Assembly (NCBI GenBank): GCA_006176705.1 | Contig: QRFJ01000784.1 | Coordinates: 248,001-312,000, forward strand | Origin: Cocos nucifera | Lineage: Eukaryota; Streptophyta; Magnoliopsida; Arecales; Arecaceae | Length of the DNA: 64,000 bases | Direction of reading: 5' to 3' | Shown: one piece after another, positions 1 to 11,555 of the stretch | Layout: each line of letters opens with the position of its first letter | How positions within the stretch are numbered: the first letter of the stretch is position 1 | Notes under the pieces: generated by a model | What the model was told of the DNA's origin: nothing | Databases searched by the model: none | What the model saw: only the letters and a program-made list of their open reading frames with translations | Position numbers and translations under genes: made by a program

Positions 1-231
1 GAATATCTATCTTTTAGATTCTTTAGCCATTTTGTTTTTATTTTCTTCCATCCTTCCAACACACGAGAACGAGAGTCAGGAAAAGATACAAGAATCAGAA
101 GGACAGGAAGCTTTGTAGAGGAAGGTTGTAAAAGGAGGTCCTGGTTTAAGTTTTTTTTTCTTCCCTTATTTATTTTGTGTTTTAAATCTAACTCCAAGCC
201 CCATTAATAGCTTATAAGTTAGGAGTAGATT
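1..231. other. Left flank of the Tat element, no gene seen
   Basis: This AT-rich stretch shows no reading frame I recognise. It should continue at 12911 once the Tat retrotransposon and one copy of its 5-bp target duplication are removed. Confidence 0.5.
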
Positions 232-236
232 GTAGT
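232..236. repeat. Target-site duplication GTAGT, left copy
   Basis: GTAGT lies directly before the TGTTGG that opens the left LTR. The same five bases follow the CCAACA that closes the right LTR, at 12906-12910. Five bases is the usual duplication length for LTR retrotransposons. Confidence 0.9.
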
Positions 237-1579
237 TGTTGGTGCAAAAAATGGTGCTGGTGTTAGAGTTGCTGGAGGTGGTGAAGATGAGGTCGCCGAC
301 GAGATCTGTAAGAAGAAGTCCAAACTAGAGGTGGATGGCTTCGGCAGGATTCTCCAATGCTCAATTTTTTGGCCAACAAAAATGTAGTACTTAAGAGAAT
401 TAGAGTAGGAAGGAGAGCTTAAGAGAGAAGAAGCGTATCTGGAGGGTCCTTTTTATAGATGAAGCTCATAACATATTGATCGTGATGGTTATAACCATCT
501 GCTAGTAGGTCGTTCGGGCTATTATGAGTTTGTTATGGAGAATGGCTATCATTCTGTTGGGATTTGTAGGCAATTGAGATTGATTTGTTAGAGTTCGGAT
601 GTGGTTTCTACCTCTATTAGAGAGATATACGAGCTGGGGTGGAGAACCTGATGTTAAATAGGCCAAACTTGGGGATCAACCTTTGAGTGGCAAGTGACGA
701 ACTGGCAATCGATTAAAGCCTACTGGTGCCACTTGTAATAGCATCGAGGAGTTCGACCACTGTGGAATTCATCTGGAGATAAATTCAGTTGGATAAGGTT
801 TCTGGCATAAGGTTGACGAGATATGCTATCAGTTGCGAAGGAATTTGGCTATACCCAAGGTCTGCCATAAGCAAAGTTAGAAGGTGTTGGGATATGGCAT
901 TCAATAGAGTTCAACTGGCATTGCTCTTAATGGTTCTCAAGAATCCTGTCACCTTCAAGGTCATCCATAAGTTGGTAACTATTTTGGATTGAAGATCAAA
1001 GAAAATAATGGATTTGTTGAATAGGACTATAGCTAGGTTCTTTGGGGAGAAGCTTGGATTCACGTTAACAACGAGGTCCTTTTTGCCGACTCAAGTTTGC
1101 ACAATTAATTCTTGACGTGGGAGTGCCAAGGCCTGCCATTCATAGAGTGGGCTATAGAAGTTCGACTGAGAAAGAGTTCTTCCAATCCGAGGTTTCGAAC
1201 GTGGGTCTGGTGGAATCTACCAACTGTAGTAGAGAGATAAGGCTAGAAGGAGGTTCAACTCGAGAGGAGTTTGGTTATCTCCAAGATCGGCCAGATTGGA
1301 CCATGCTGAAGTTCGCTACTTGGAGTCTTGCTGTCTACCTCATGCATGGGTTATAGTTGATCGGATAGCGATTTTCTTCATTGTTCAAGCTTGTTCGGAT
1401 GAAGTTCATCATGCCTTGTGGGTTCTATAATTAACTGGGGAGCTGATATTTATAGTTGGGGGGATCATCTTGCCCACAGCTTGACTGAAGTTTGACCATG
1501 GTTGCCACAGTTTCGGACAGAACTATATCAAAATCAAACACCCTGCAGAACTTCGGTAAGAGCTATTTTATCTCCAACA
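237..1579 (-). repeat. 3' LTR of the Tat element
   Basis: It begins TGTTGG and ends CCAACA. It aligns along its length with 11556-12905; for example, 261-360 matches 11580-11679 with scattered substitutions. A minus-strand TATAAAA sequence at about 449-456 would put the transcription start near the left end, making about 1.1 kb U3 and about 0.2 kb R-U5. Short open frames inside it, such as 789-992 and 1117-1356, recur in decayed form in the other LTR and are not convincing genes. Confidence 0.9.
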
Positions 1580-1582
1580 TAT

Positions 1583-1596
1583 GTCCCCCTTCTTCC
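1583..1596 (-). promoter_or_regulatory. Polypurine tract of the Tat element
   Basis: Immediately inside the 3' LTR the plus strand reads TGTCCCCCTTCTTCC, which is a purine run on the element's coding strand. This is the expected primer site for plus-strand DNA synthesis and fixes the element's orientation. Confidence 0.8.
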
Positions 1597-1863
1597 AAGT
1601 TTGAAAATTGAATGAAGAAAGTACCAAAATTGTGATTGCCGAAGTTCTCCACTATTTTTCCGCTTTTCAGAAGGTGAAAAGTCTTGGCTTTTTCAATTGG
1701 CACTGAGACTTCCTTAATGATTGAATGACTTAAAATGACTGCAGCATTCAAAATTCTGCTCTAAATACGGCTCCATTATTATTTTGGCAGATGTTGGACA
1801 CATGGCAGGTAGCGGCTGGGTGGAGATGATCTGCAATCATGACCTTCCCTAACTTCTTCTGGC

Positions 1864-1871
1864 TATTTAAG
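1864..1871 (+). promoter_or_regulatory. Candidate antisense TATA box
   Basis: TATTTAAG in the context GGCTATTTAAGC lies about 340 bp upstream of the first methionine of the antisense gene at 2205, followed by a pyrimidine-rich leader. It points opposite to the element's own transcription. It is inferred from sequence and position only. Confidence 0.45.
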
Positions 1872-2204
1872 CTCATCCTTTTCCTCCAACTTTTTACCTT
1901 GGCTGTGTTTTACTTCTTCTCCTGTTCTTCATTTTCTCTGGGCATCTCGTCTTTCCTCTGTTGTAGCCTCCCTGATTGTTGGTGCATCTCTTGCTAGCTT
2001 ACTACTTTTTCGGCCATCTTCTTGAGTTCTCTGACTGGTTTAGGTTAGTTCTCTAATCTTTCTTGTGTGTTTCTTTACTTTTTTTTCTACTCTCGTCTTC
2101 TTGAACTCTTCATAGAATTTTACTGTTTGCCCTAGGTTCTTTCAAAACATTGCGATCTTTTTTCTCTAACTTTTGAGGGATTTTTCGAATTTAGTTCAAT
2201 CCAC

Positions 2205-4085
2205 ATGTCTTCTGAAATGTCTTGGTCTTCTGGTTCTAAGTCCAATTGGCCCGAACTTGCCATACCTTAGCCTTAAGAAAACTACCAAACCCACAGAAGC
2301 ACCTCGGCCTGCCTTTGCCCCCGAGACCATCCCCTACTCTCTGTGCCCTGAGGACTTATCGCTAATCCGAGTCCAATATGAGATCCCTTCGAGTATGAAC
2401 TTAAGCTTTCCAAACCGAGCGGTTGAGCTTGTGCCCCTCCTCCGGATCGCTTTTGTTTGTATTTAGAGGCCTTTCGTGTTGGGTTAAGACTTTCGCTTTC
2501 CTCTTTTGTAGGGGTACTTTTTTTATTTTTAGATATCTCCTTAGCTTTCATGGTGTCGAATTCCTTTAGATTCATCATAGGATTTCTTTCTCTCTGATCT
2601 TCACTGAAGTCCGACTTACTATTTCACTATTTCATAATTACTTTACCTTCGAACACCATCCCACCACCAAGGATCGGTGTCTCTCCCCCTAGTTTGGCAA
2701 GAAGAGGTTACTGAAGGATGCCCCTTCTTCCATTCATAATTGGAAGAAAAAAATTTTCTTCATCTCTTATCCAAACATAGGATTAGGACTTCCTTCCTAG
2801 GGGCATTTAAGAGATTCAGTCTGTCGAGCCTCCGGGCTAGAAAGATTGAATCTTGATTCTGTTAATAAGTTGAAGGATTATAAGATTCCCTTGCTGTCCA
2901 TACTCATCAACAATCAGATTATATTCAATCTTGGCCTAAGTCCGCTCGACCCTAGAGGTATTTATATTTAACTTCTTTTGTTCTTTCTATTTTCCCTCTA
3001 ATCTCAGCTTTGTGATTACTATAGACATGACTCCAGAAGAAGTGGAAATATTGGTGAGAGGGCTTCAGACCCAAAAGTAGAAGAAAAAGGCCCCTGGGGA
3101 TCCATTAAAGCAGATGAAGGTTGGGGGCCCGAGCTCTACCACCCTTGTAAAAGAAGTCTCTACCCTAAAGGCTGCAGTGCCGCTAACGAGCCTGAGTTTG
3201 CCCTTCGAGGTCCCTATTTGGCTCCTTCTGGAGAGGAGGAAGGGAGGAAGAAGAAAAAGGTCGCTAGTAGAGCCCATCCCCAATGAAATTTAGGAGGAAG
3301 CAGTGATGACAGCATCGACTGGAAGAATGCCTCCTTTGATGACTGGAGGGTCATTAAGGCCTTGGTTAACGGATGTGTGCTTCCACAAATCATCAAAAAA
3401 ATCACCTACATCGACCTTAACCAGTGGGTTAAGGACTCCTTTGAGGCATACCTCGAGGTAATGGTTTCTTACTTCGTTTTTCAAGTTCTGTCATATGTTC
3501 TTTGATTGTATAAATGATATTATTGTTTTGCCGATTGGCCACCAATTGATGGCCAACTTTGAGACAATCAAGGCCAAGAAAGTCGAGGCCTCAAGAGCTA
3601 CCGAGGAAACTCAAGGGCACAAGGCCGAGATGAGTCATCTCTCGCCTGAAGTTGGGTGCCTACAGGAGGCACTTAAAAAGGGGGAGCAGATATCTATTGA
3701 TTTGAGGGCAGTCCTAGCATTGGAGGAAGGAAGAAGGAAGGAGGTCATGATGAATTTTGCCAAAGAGAAGAGGCGAGCGATGGAAGAGGCCATCTTCGCC
3801 TTCAAGTCTTCGAAGGAATTAAGGGATATCAAGGTGGCCTTCACTCAGGAGGCCTTCATTAAGAGATATGACCTCTACCAGTCGAGGGTTGCAGAGAAGT
3901 TCTTGAAGTTGAAGCTTAGTCTTTTATCAAGAAAATCCTTCGAAGATGAAACCAAACTTTCTTTGAGTGAAGCTGCTATCCCGGATGCTGCCGTTGATCC
4001 TGCTACGTCTGCCCCTGCTGCCGTCGAAGGGACTACATCGACCGATGCTGCATTGAGTTCCTCCAGTCCTCTTGCAGAGGTCTGA
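2205..4085 (+). pseudogene. Antisense ORF, Transposase_28-like with coiled-coil C-terminus
   Basis: This gene lies antisense to gag-pol between integrase and the polypurine tract. From ATG 2205 the frame is broken, but recognisable blocks follow in order. YEIPSS is near 2380, and an RVGLRLSLSSF-like block is near 2475-2510. A PSSIHNWKKK-IFF block is near 2725-2760, and a leucine-rich stretch lies at 2880-2960. These match the layout of Pfam Transposase_28 ('putative gypsy type transposon'), the antisense protein of Tat-type elements. An open stretch at 3495-4085 encodes a charged, helix-forming, coiled-coil-like segment and an Ala/Ser/Thr-rich tail ending at TGA 4083. The region around 3457-3545 may hold an intron: a GT follows the exon-like end at 3456. 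The protein's function is unknown in the family. Family assignment is by remembered motif pattern. Confidence 0.68.
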
Positions 4086-4232
4086 GACCTCTATCCATTG
4101 TACTTTTTTTTATTTTTCATATATTCAAACACTTTTAATCAATGAAAGAAAATCTTTTTGTTTGTCATGGTATTTTATGTGTCGAGTGTAGTCCCCCACT
4201 GTAGTCGAACCATTGCCTCAAGGTATCCCCTT

Positions 4233-5070
4233 GAAGGCCCACATCGTAAGTCTAAAGCAAGAAGTACATCAAACAAAGAAGAAATTAAAAAAGATCAAGG
4301 ATGAACTCTAAAAGTTCAAAAAGTGTTATACTGATGCCTCTATCAAAATCAATCATCTCCGTCAATCCTCCAAACAATTCTTTAGAGAGTATACTACTTA
4401 AAAGTACCACCTGATTGAGGAGTTGGAACGGACATGGAAACTTGCTGGTGATAAAGCTTGAAATTTGACCGCGAAGATCTGCTCTCTTGAAGCCGAGCTT
4501 CACAAGGCAAGACAAAAGATTGGCCAATTGAAAAAGGGTTTGGCCTGGGCATAGAGTAAGAGAGTGTACGGTTGGGATTGATCAAAAAAATTCTCCAACC
4601 TCGAGAAACAACTCCATGATGTCGAGATGGCATATGATACTTATCAGATCGATTGGTGTGGATGGATAGAGGAGTTGAAAAATAAGCTCGAGGTGGCTAA
4701 TGTAAAGGTAGCTCGACTCCGAAAATAGTTGGCAGATAAAGCTCGATCCAGCTCGAAAGGGGATCTAGAAGAAATCATATCTTTAAAGAGAACCCTGGGA
4801 GATCTTTCGACGACTTATGAAAAGAGTAAGGCCAAACTCCTGTAGCTCAAGATTCAGACGACTTACGATGAGAGCACAGTGAAGGATGCTAAAGCTGAGT
4901 CCACCGTTCTAAGAAAGAGATTGAGAAAGATGGAAGATGATCTACGGAGGGCCAATAAATTACTTGGCGAGAGTCTGGCAGCGAGAAGGGATCTTGAAGA
5001 AAAGGTCAATAATTTAAAACATGCTCTTGTATTAGCTGGAGCCGAAAGTCTAAAGTCTGACTCTGAATAG
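4233..5070 (+). pseudogene. Second antisense coiled-coil ORF
   Basis: A plus-strand frame runs from about 4233 to the stop at 5068-5070 with about seven in-frame stops in about 280 codons. It encodes an almost uninterrupted heptad-rich, Lys/Glu/Leu-rich coiled coil; the last 63 codons (4879-5067) are open. An AATAAA-type signal follows at about 5152. It may be the downstream part of the preceding antisense gene, separated by an intron or a degraded linker at 4086-4232, or a second gene. I know of no specific family for it; length and composition suggest a structural or oligomerising protein. Confidence 0.5.
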
Positions 5071-5146
5071 TACTTCAGCCTTTCTTCTTTCTTTCTCTCT
5101 TTTTCTTTATAATTGATCTTAATGACCCATGTAACGACTTTTATTT

Positions 5147-5162
5147 TTAATGAAATAAAGTT
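5147..5162 (+). terminator. Candidate polyadenylation signal of the antisense gene
   Basis: AATGAAATAAAG lies about 80 bp after the stop at 5070, in T-rich surroundings. Together with the TATA-like site at 1864 it brackets the antisense ORFs as one transcription unit. Inferred. Confidence 0.4.
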
Positions 5163-5394
5163 TCTTTAATTTACTTATCTATATTTCACCTTTGCTTGAT
5201 GCTTGCCAATTCACTTTATTTTCTTATTGTGCCCGACATTGACGTCATCTCAGAATAATAACTTCTGCTCTATATTTTATGTATATGTCCCCCTTATCTG
5301 TGAACAAGAGTCTTTGGATCTATTTGGAGACTAAAACAAAACTTTATATTTGCATTCCACCTTCCATTTTGGAACTGGAAGCTTTTAATTCCCA

Positions 5395-6300
5395 GTAGGG
5401 TCTTTATCCATATTAGGACGAAATCCACCTCCTATTCCTGATATGATTATCGAGGCACAAAAGGATCATTGAGAGGGTCGCTCCCTATTGTCTTTAGTTT
5501 AAGAACTAGAGGTCTTCACCCTCGTTACGATGAGGCTAACCTCCTATTTAAGAATCGGAGGCCTTCAATTTTTCATAGGATCTTCATCCACATTAGGATG
5601 AGGTCCACTTCCTATTCTTAATATGGTTGGCTATTTCTCTTATTAAGATGAGATCCATCTTCTATTCCCAACAAGGTTATTAGGGTACAAAAGAGCCATT
5701 GAGAGGCCTCTCCCCGATGTCTCCGATTTAAGAACCAGAGGTCTTTAATTTTTCGTAGGATCTTTATCCATGTTAGGATGAGGTCTACCTGCTATTCCTG
5801 ACATGGTTGGCTAATTTTCTTATTAGGATGAGGTTCACCTTCTATTTCTAATAAGATTGTCGGAGAACAAAAGGATCATTGAGAAGGCTTCTCTCCAACA
5901 TCTTCGATTTAAGAACTGGAGGTCTTCAATTCTCTGTAGGATCTTCATCCACATCAGGACCAGGTCCATCTCCTGTTCCTGATGTGGTTGGCTAATTTTT
6001 TTATTAGGATGAGGTCTACCTCCTGTTCCTAATAAGATTATCGGGGTACAAAAGGGCCGTTGAGAGGGCCTCTCCCCAATGTCTCTAATTTAAGAATCGA
6101 AGGTCTTCAATTTTTCATAGAATTTTCATCTATATCAGGATGAGATCCACCTCCTATTTCTAACGTAGTTGGCTAATTTTTTTGTTAGGATGAGGTCCAC
6201 CTCCTATTCCTAACAAGATTATCAGGACACAAAAAGGATCGTTGAGAGGGCCTCTTTCCAATATCTTCAATTTAAGAACCAGAGATCTTTAATTTGAAAA
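5395..6300. repeat. ~180-bp tandem repeat in the 3' region of the Tat element
   Basis: About five units with a period near 180 bp. The marker GGATCTTCATCCACATTAGG starts near 5579, and variants occur near 5400, 5759, 5940 and 6120. Each unit contains two copies of a shorter TTAGGATGAGGTCCACCTCC motif about 50 bp apart, so there is a repeat within the repeat. Units differ by substitutions and small indels. Tandem arrays between pol and the 3' LTR are known from Tat/Ogre-type elements and can seed satellite DNA. Confidence 0.85.
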
Positions 6301-6429
6301 TGAAATTTGGTAGAATAATTTTTTGCCATTACATAGTTTTTGCACCAAAGAAGAGAATGTTAAAATAGGAGAATTTTATTGAAAATGGGTTCATCGATAG
6401 TACATTCATAAGTTTTTCGAGTTTTAAGG

Positions 6430-7440
6430 CTATAGGAGTATAGTTCCTCCAAGCTCCTTTTGATAATAAGACCCAGGTCGAGTGATTTCAACAACTTTAT
6501 AAGGGCCTTCCCAATTTAAAACAAGCTTTTTTTGATTTTACGACTGTGAGATATTTTCTCGCTGAAGTACTAGATCTCCCACTCTGAAAGTTTTGCTCCT
6601 AACTTTAGAGTTATAGTAGTGGGCCACTTTATGTCTATAGACTGCCATTCGAACTTAATTTTCTTTTAGCAGATCGAGATTTGCTCTGAGATCCTGAGAG
6701 TTGTCCTATTCACTAAAGCTCTCAACTCATGCCGAGGAAAGTCCTAGCTCAATTGGTATTACCGCTTCAATTCCAAAAGCTAGGGCAAAGGAAGTTTCTC
6801 TAGTTGGTAATCTTTAGATGGTTTTGAAAGTCCAGAAAACATGATAGAGTTTGTCCATCCACGTTCCTTTTGCTCTTTTAAGACTTGCTTTTATCCTTTG
6901 AAGTAAGGTCTTATTTGTTACCTCGATCTCACCATTTGCTTGTAGATGAGCTACTAAATTAAAATGATGGGAGGTATTCAGATCTTCATAAAACTCAATA
7001 GATTTTGTTCCTATGAACTGATGTCCATTATCTATGATGAGAGTTAGAGGTAAATCGAATCTATAGACTATTGACTTTCAGATGAAGTTCTGTACTTTAG
7101 CTTTGGTGATCTTTGCCAAAGGCTCGACCTCAACCCACTTGATGAAATAATCCACAGCCACTAGAAGAAATTTTTACTATCCAGATGCTATGGAAAAGGG
7201 CCCAAGTATGTCTATTTTTCATTATGTGAATGGCCAAGAAACACTCAGAGGTGTGAGTTGTAAAGTTGGCTATCTCTAAATGTTAGCATTTCTCTGACAT
7301 TGATCATATCTCTTTACGTAATCTATAGCATCTTGCTGCATAGTTAGCCAATAGTAATCTTGATGGAGCAATTTGTAAGATAACAATCTAGCTCTAAGAT
7401 AATTTTTACATATACCTTCATGAACCTCCTTCAATGCATA
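6430..7440 (-). pseudogene. Tat integrase
   Basis: The minus-strand conceptual reading gives a zinc-binding H2C2 region near 7260-7380 (HQDYYW followed by YDQCQRNA). The core follows with DILGPFP, DNGHQF and an NGEIEVTNK stretch, which carries the DDE-type acidic residues. The C-terminal part has GDLVLQRE and NWEGPYKV near 6480-6570. This is the integrase that inserts the cDNA into chromosomes. Several in-frame stops break it. It lies directly downstream of RNase H, the Ty3/gypsy order. Confidence 0.82.
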
Positions 7441-7455
7441 ATCGATCTTAGAAGG

Positions 7456-8400
7456 TCAGAGATATCTAAGAAGTAGCAAAGAATACGACCTCTTGTATAG
7501 CTTGCCTTCATTCAGAATATATCGTGAAGCTTGATTTTTTAGCTTCCGAGCTTCTTTGGAATGTCTAGGGAGCATATTGTTTTTGAGATAGGTAATGAGT
7601 GGGTCAATCCAACTAGGTTCATAATCAACCTGCATTACTATTTGGGATTCCTCCAAACTTGGTTGTTGTAGAACTTCATAATAAACCTCTTTTGGTAGTT
7701 CATTCGAAGCTAAAGTGGCCAATTTAGAGAGAAGGTTGGCTCTAGTATTTTTTGCTTTGAGGATCTGTTGGATGTTGAAACTACTAAAAGCCAAGATCAA
7801 GCTTTTCATCTTTTTCAAATACTTTATCATACTTTTCTCTCAAGCTTCAAAAGTACCACTGACCTACCCCACTACCAGTTGAGAGTTGCGGTAGACCTTC
7901 ACATGGTCTGCTTCTAATTCTCTAGTTATTCTCAATCCCATAATTAGAGCTTTGTATTCTGCTCCATTATTTATTGCAAAAAATTCAAAGCACAGCATAC
8001 ACTCAGTAATAACTCCTTCTAGATTAATCAGAATCAAGCTTGCACTTGCTTCAGAGGTATTGGACGAACCATCAACATATAAAGCCCAGAAGTCTTCAGG
8101 GAGGTCGATTTTTTTCTTAGTGAGGTTCGACTATGGACCGAAGGTACTATCTTTTTAATGTTCAGGTTTGATTGGATTTGAAATGATACATTCTACAATG
8201 AAATCTACTAATATCTGAGCCTTAATGGATGGCCGAGGTTGGAAGTTGATGTCAAACTTGGTTAGGTCGATGGCCCATTTAGCTATTCTTGCAGAGGTAT
8301 CAGACCGGTGAAGAACTACTTTATAGGCTAATCAGTGAGAAGCATGATCGTATGCCCCTAAAAATAAGGTCGAAGCTTTTCGGCTGCAATCAACAAGGCA
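7456..8400 (-). pseudogene. Tat RNase H and linker to integrase
   Basis: An RNase H-like block with LYVDGSSN (about 8060-8085), NNGAEYKALI and SQLVVGQVSG is readable on the minus strand. An open 124-codon stretch (7456-7830) follows, covering the linker with LPRHSKEARKLK and ILNEGKLYKRS, typical of the region before the integrase zinc finger. RNase H removes the RNA template during reverse transcription. One stop separates the two open parts. Confidence 0.8.
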
Positions 8401-8439
8401 TAAGTTAGTTTTTCTAATTTTATATACCTTATTTTTGCA

Positions 8440-9480
8440 TAATTTATATAGTAGATCGGCTTTTAAATTTTAGCCTCTTCTCTAATCAGGATTGCTCTAA
8501 TAGCTGCTGGAGACACTGCCAAATATGAAAATAATTTTTCTCCAGGCTTAGTAAGGAGAGGAGGTGAACCGAGCTAGTTCTTCAATTTCTTAAAGGCCTT
8601 CTGGCACTCAGGAGTCAAACAGAAGTTCTTGGGCTGCTTGAGCACTTGGAAGAAGGGCATGCAATGCTCCGCCGATCTTGAGATAAAATGATTTAAAGCT
8701 GCAACTTTGCCTATAAGGTGCTGGATTTCTTTTATTATTTTTCAGCCAATCATTTCTTGGATAGCTCGAATCTTTTCTGGGTTTACCTCGACACCATAAA
8801 TCTCAGGAACTTCTTCGAAGTTACTCCGAAAGCATATTTGATTAGATTTAGCTTCATCTTATACTTTTGGAGGATGCTAAAGATCTCTTCAAGACCGACT
8901 TTTAACAAGCATGTCATCTATGTAGACCTCTATATTGTGATCAATCTATTCCTTAAAGATCTTATTTACTAGGTGCTGGTATATTGCACCTGTATTCTTT
9001 AATCTGAAGGGCATAACCTTATAACAATAAAGATCACGGTCACTAATAAAAATAATTTTCTTCTTATCCTCTAGTGCCATCTGGATTTGGTTATAATCGA
9101 AAAAGGCATCCATGAAAGTGAGGAGCTCATGGTTCAAAGTCGTGTCCACCAGTTGATCAATTCTGGACAAGGAATAGCTGTCCTTTGGATAGACCTTATT
9201 CAAGTCTGTGAAGTCCATGCATATCCTTCACTTGCCATTCGCTTTTTTGATAAGAACCACGTTCATAATCCAATCTGGGTATGATACCTTCCGGATGAAC
9301 TGGGCTTTGAGGAGTTTGTCTACTTCATCCGTAATGGTCTTCTACTATTCTAGTGCAAAGCTGTACTTCTTTATTTTACTGGCTGATATTTGAGATCTAT
9401 AGCTAGATGATGTTTCATCATCTCTGTATTAATCCTAGCATATCTACGAGCACCCAAGCGAAGATGTCGGCATTCTTCTG
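8440..9480 (-). pseudogene. Tat reverse transcriptase
   Basis: An open segment at 8946-9218 contains DFTDLNKVYPKDSY, a FFDYNQIQMA motif with its catalytic Asp, and MPFRLKNTGAIYQ (family MPFGLKNAGATYQ, with Gly changed to Arg). Just downstream on the minus strand, near 8912-8927, lies the active-site YIDDM. Stops and frameshifts lie on both sides. Copies the genomic RNA into cDNA. Identification is strong because three RT motifs are in the correct order. Confidence 0.9.
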
Positions 9481-9659
9481 CAGGAAGGTGACGAGCTGCT
9501 TTTATATTTTTTCTCTCAGGATAGAGCCAATTTGGATAGTATGGTCCTCATGCCAGTCGTTTAAGAAAACTATAACAAGATCTTCAATCGGTCCCCCTCG
9601 CTCTTCAGCCAAATCATCATGGATATCAAGCCCATCCACTGGATAAGATTCTGCTTGCC

Positions 9660-10110
9660 TTTCCCCTTGCAAAGCAATGGTGTAATAATGTCATGCCAGG
9701 GCTTGATCTCCTCTGACTTTTCCGACTCCATGACTAGTTGGAAACTTCATCTTTAGGTAATTGGTTGAAACTATAGCCTAGAGTGCATTCAAGCTAGGTC
9801 GGCCAAGAATAACATTGTAAGCTGATAGAGCTTTCACCACTAAAAAATCCACTTAGGCTTTTGATTGCCTTGGTACCGACCTACCATGATAGATAAGATT
9901 ATTATTTCTTCAACCAGTACTGCATCACTAGTGAATTCCACTAGTGATGAACTTATTGGTCTCATACGATTATTAGGTATGGATATTTTAGAGAATGCTT
10001 CATAAAATAAAATACCAGTAGAACTTCTAGTATCAATCAAAATATGGTATACATCATAGTCAGCAACATTTAAAGTTACTACAACCACATCACTATGCGA
10101 GAACTGAACC
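9660..10110 (-). pseudogene. Tat aspartic protease
   Basis: The 82-codon open stretch 9840-10088 contains HILIDTRSSTGILFY, the retropepsin active site with DTGSS changed to DTRSS, followed by the hydrophobic strands expected in a retroviral protease. The Gly-to-Arg change in the catalytic triad should inactivate it. It lies between gag and RT as expected. It would cleave the gag-pol polyprotein. Confidence 0.75.
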
Positions 10111-11434
10111 CCTGTGCATCTTCTTTGGGTGGATGGGACCGCATTTTCTCTGGCCTTGGTAACTACTCCTTGATCTCCATCAGTACCTGGGTCTTTGAAG
10201 CATTCAAAGGAGCATAGTTATGAAACCTTTGAGGGGAGTTTCATCATACCCTCCAGTCTGGGCTTCCTTGCCAACGAGCTCGAGGCAGAGTCCTAGCTTA
10301 TCTACGCTCAGAAGGAGTTCGTAAGTGTGGCTGAGCTTCACTCAGCTTCTCAATAATAGTGGGCTTACTTAATTTGCTTGTCTATCGCTCTCCTGCAGTC
10401 TCTTCATCTTTCAGCTTGAAGGCTCCTTCCGCTCAAGCATAGCCTTCAGCCCGGACCAGCATGTCTTGAAGTCCTGGGGTACTTCTCCAAGGAGAAGAGA
10501 AAATCATTCTTCTAAAGGCTACCTTTCAGGATGGCCATAGCAACTGATTGATCCAAGTTTTGGACCTCCAATATAGTAGCATTAAAGCGACTGACATAAG
10601 CTCGGATGGACTCTTCTTTATTTTGCTTGATGTTCATAAGAGAGCTCGAATCTCATCTCTGACATCGGCTGCTGATAAAATGAGCTACGAACTGGTGGTT
10701 CAGCTAATCAAAAGAAAAGATGGTACTCGATTTAAGGCTCGAGTACCAATTTCTTACCATTCTCTTTAAGATGGAAGAAAAGCTCGGCACATGATGGTGT
10801 CAAGCATGCCATGAAATAGTATTATCATCCTGAAGGCTTCGAGGTGATCGACTAGATCGATGGTCCCATTGTAACTTTTAAATTGAGAAAGTTTGAAGTT
10901 TGGTAGGATGGGCTCCTATATAATCCGAGTAGAGAATGGGGGGTCGGTGCAAATATCATCGTGGCGAGCGGACGCAACATGGCGGAGTTCCTCAATCCGT
11001 CGGTTTATTTCTTAAAGTTTTTGATGGAGAATGTCATCTCGATCATGGATCTCAAAGCATGATTGATCGAAGGAGGGTAGAGACTCTCCAGGACTGAAAT
11101 CATGGTCAGAACAAGGGTTTTTTGCTTTCTGCTTTTCCTTCCCAGGAGTTACCGGCTGGCTCACTTAGGTGCATCTTTTTGGTGCCGGATCTTGATATTT
11201 CAATGAAGGTCTTTCCAGCTAGATTGGTGTTGGAGACTATTGCATGGCCTTTACTGCTTTAGTAAGGCCTCTAACCTACTACATTAGTAGGTTGAATTAT
11301 TCCAGATTCACCATAGCTACCGATGGAGGTTGAGGTACCGACGATGAGGTCGAAGCGGACGGATCTGCTGATTCTTGGATGGATATGATAGTGGAAGTAG
11401 TGGGACGTCAGGTTGAAGCTCTCCTAGGCGGCAT
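10111..11434 (-). pseudogene. Tat gag
   Basis: A start codon at 11434 (MPPRRAS) opens a disordered, Pro-rich N-terminus. The retrotransposon gag core follows: CRAFP-like near 10780-10800, LSHQFVAHF near 10690, and NKEESIRAYVSRFN near 10590-10625. Numerous stops; no clear zinc knuckle. Gag forms the cytoplasmic particle that packages RNA. The gag call rests on the motif order and its position next to the 5' LTR. Confidence 0.75.
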
Positions 11435-11534
11435 CTCAAGAAGAGATGAGAAGAAAAAGAAGCTAAAGAATTGAAGAAGAAAGGAAGAAGATAAACTCGA
11501 CTGGATACTCCTTTAAGAATCAAGGGCTCAGAGT

Positions 11535-11551
11535 CCCTTCCTCTAGTGCTA
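11535..11551 (-). promoter_or_regulatory. Primer-binding-site-like block of the Tat element
   Basis: Four bases inside the 5' LTR the minus strand reads TAGCACTAGAGGAAGGG. This matches the decayed form of the GGCGCTAGAGGAAGGG-type block found at this position in Tat-type elements. Which tRNA it pairs with is not determined. Confidence 0.55.
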
Positions 11552-11555
11552 ATTC

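Noticed and set aside
789..1356. Small plus-strand ORFs in the Tat LTR (also 12473-12814)
   Set aside because: Shared only because of LTR duplication; antisense to the element; no recognisable domain.
5395..6300. CRISPR-like array
   Set aside because: Units are adjacent, diverged and ~180 bp long with no unique spacers, in a plant retrotransposon.
9087..9646. Plus-strand ORFs over the Tat RT
   Set aside because: Shadows of the minus-strand RT and protease region, without domain similarity.
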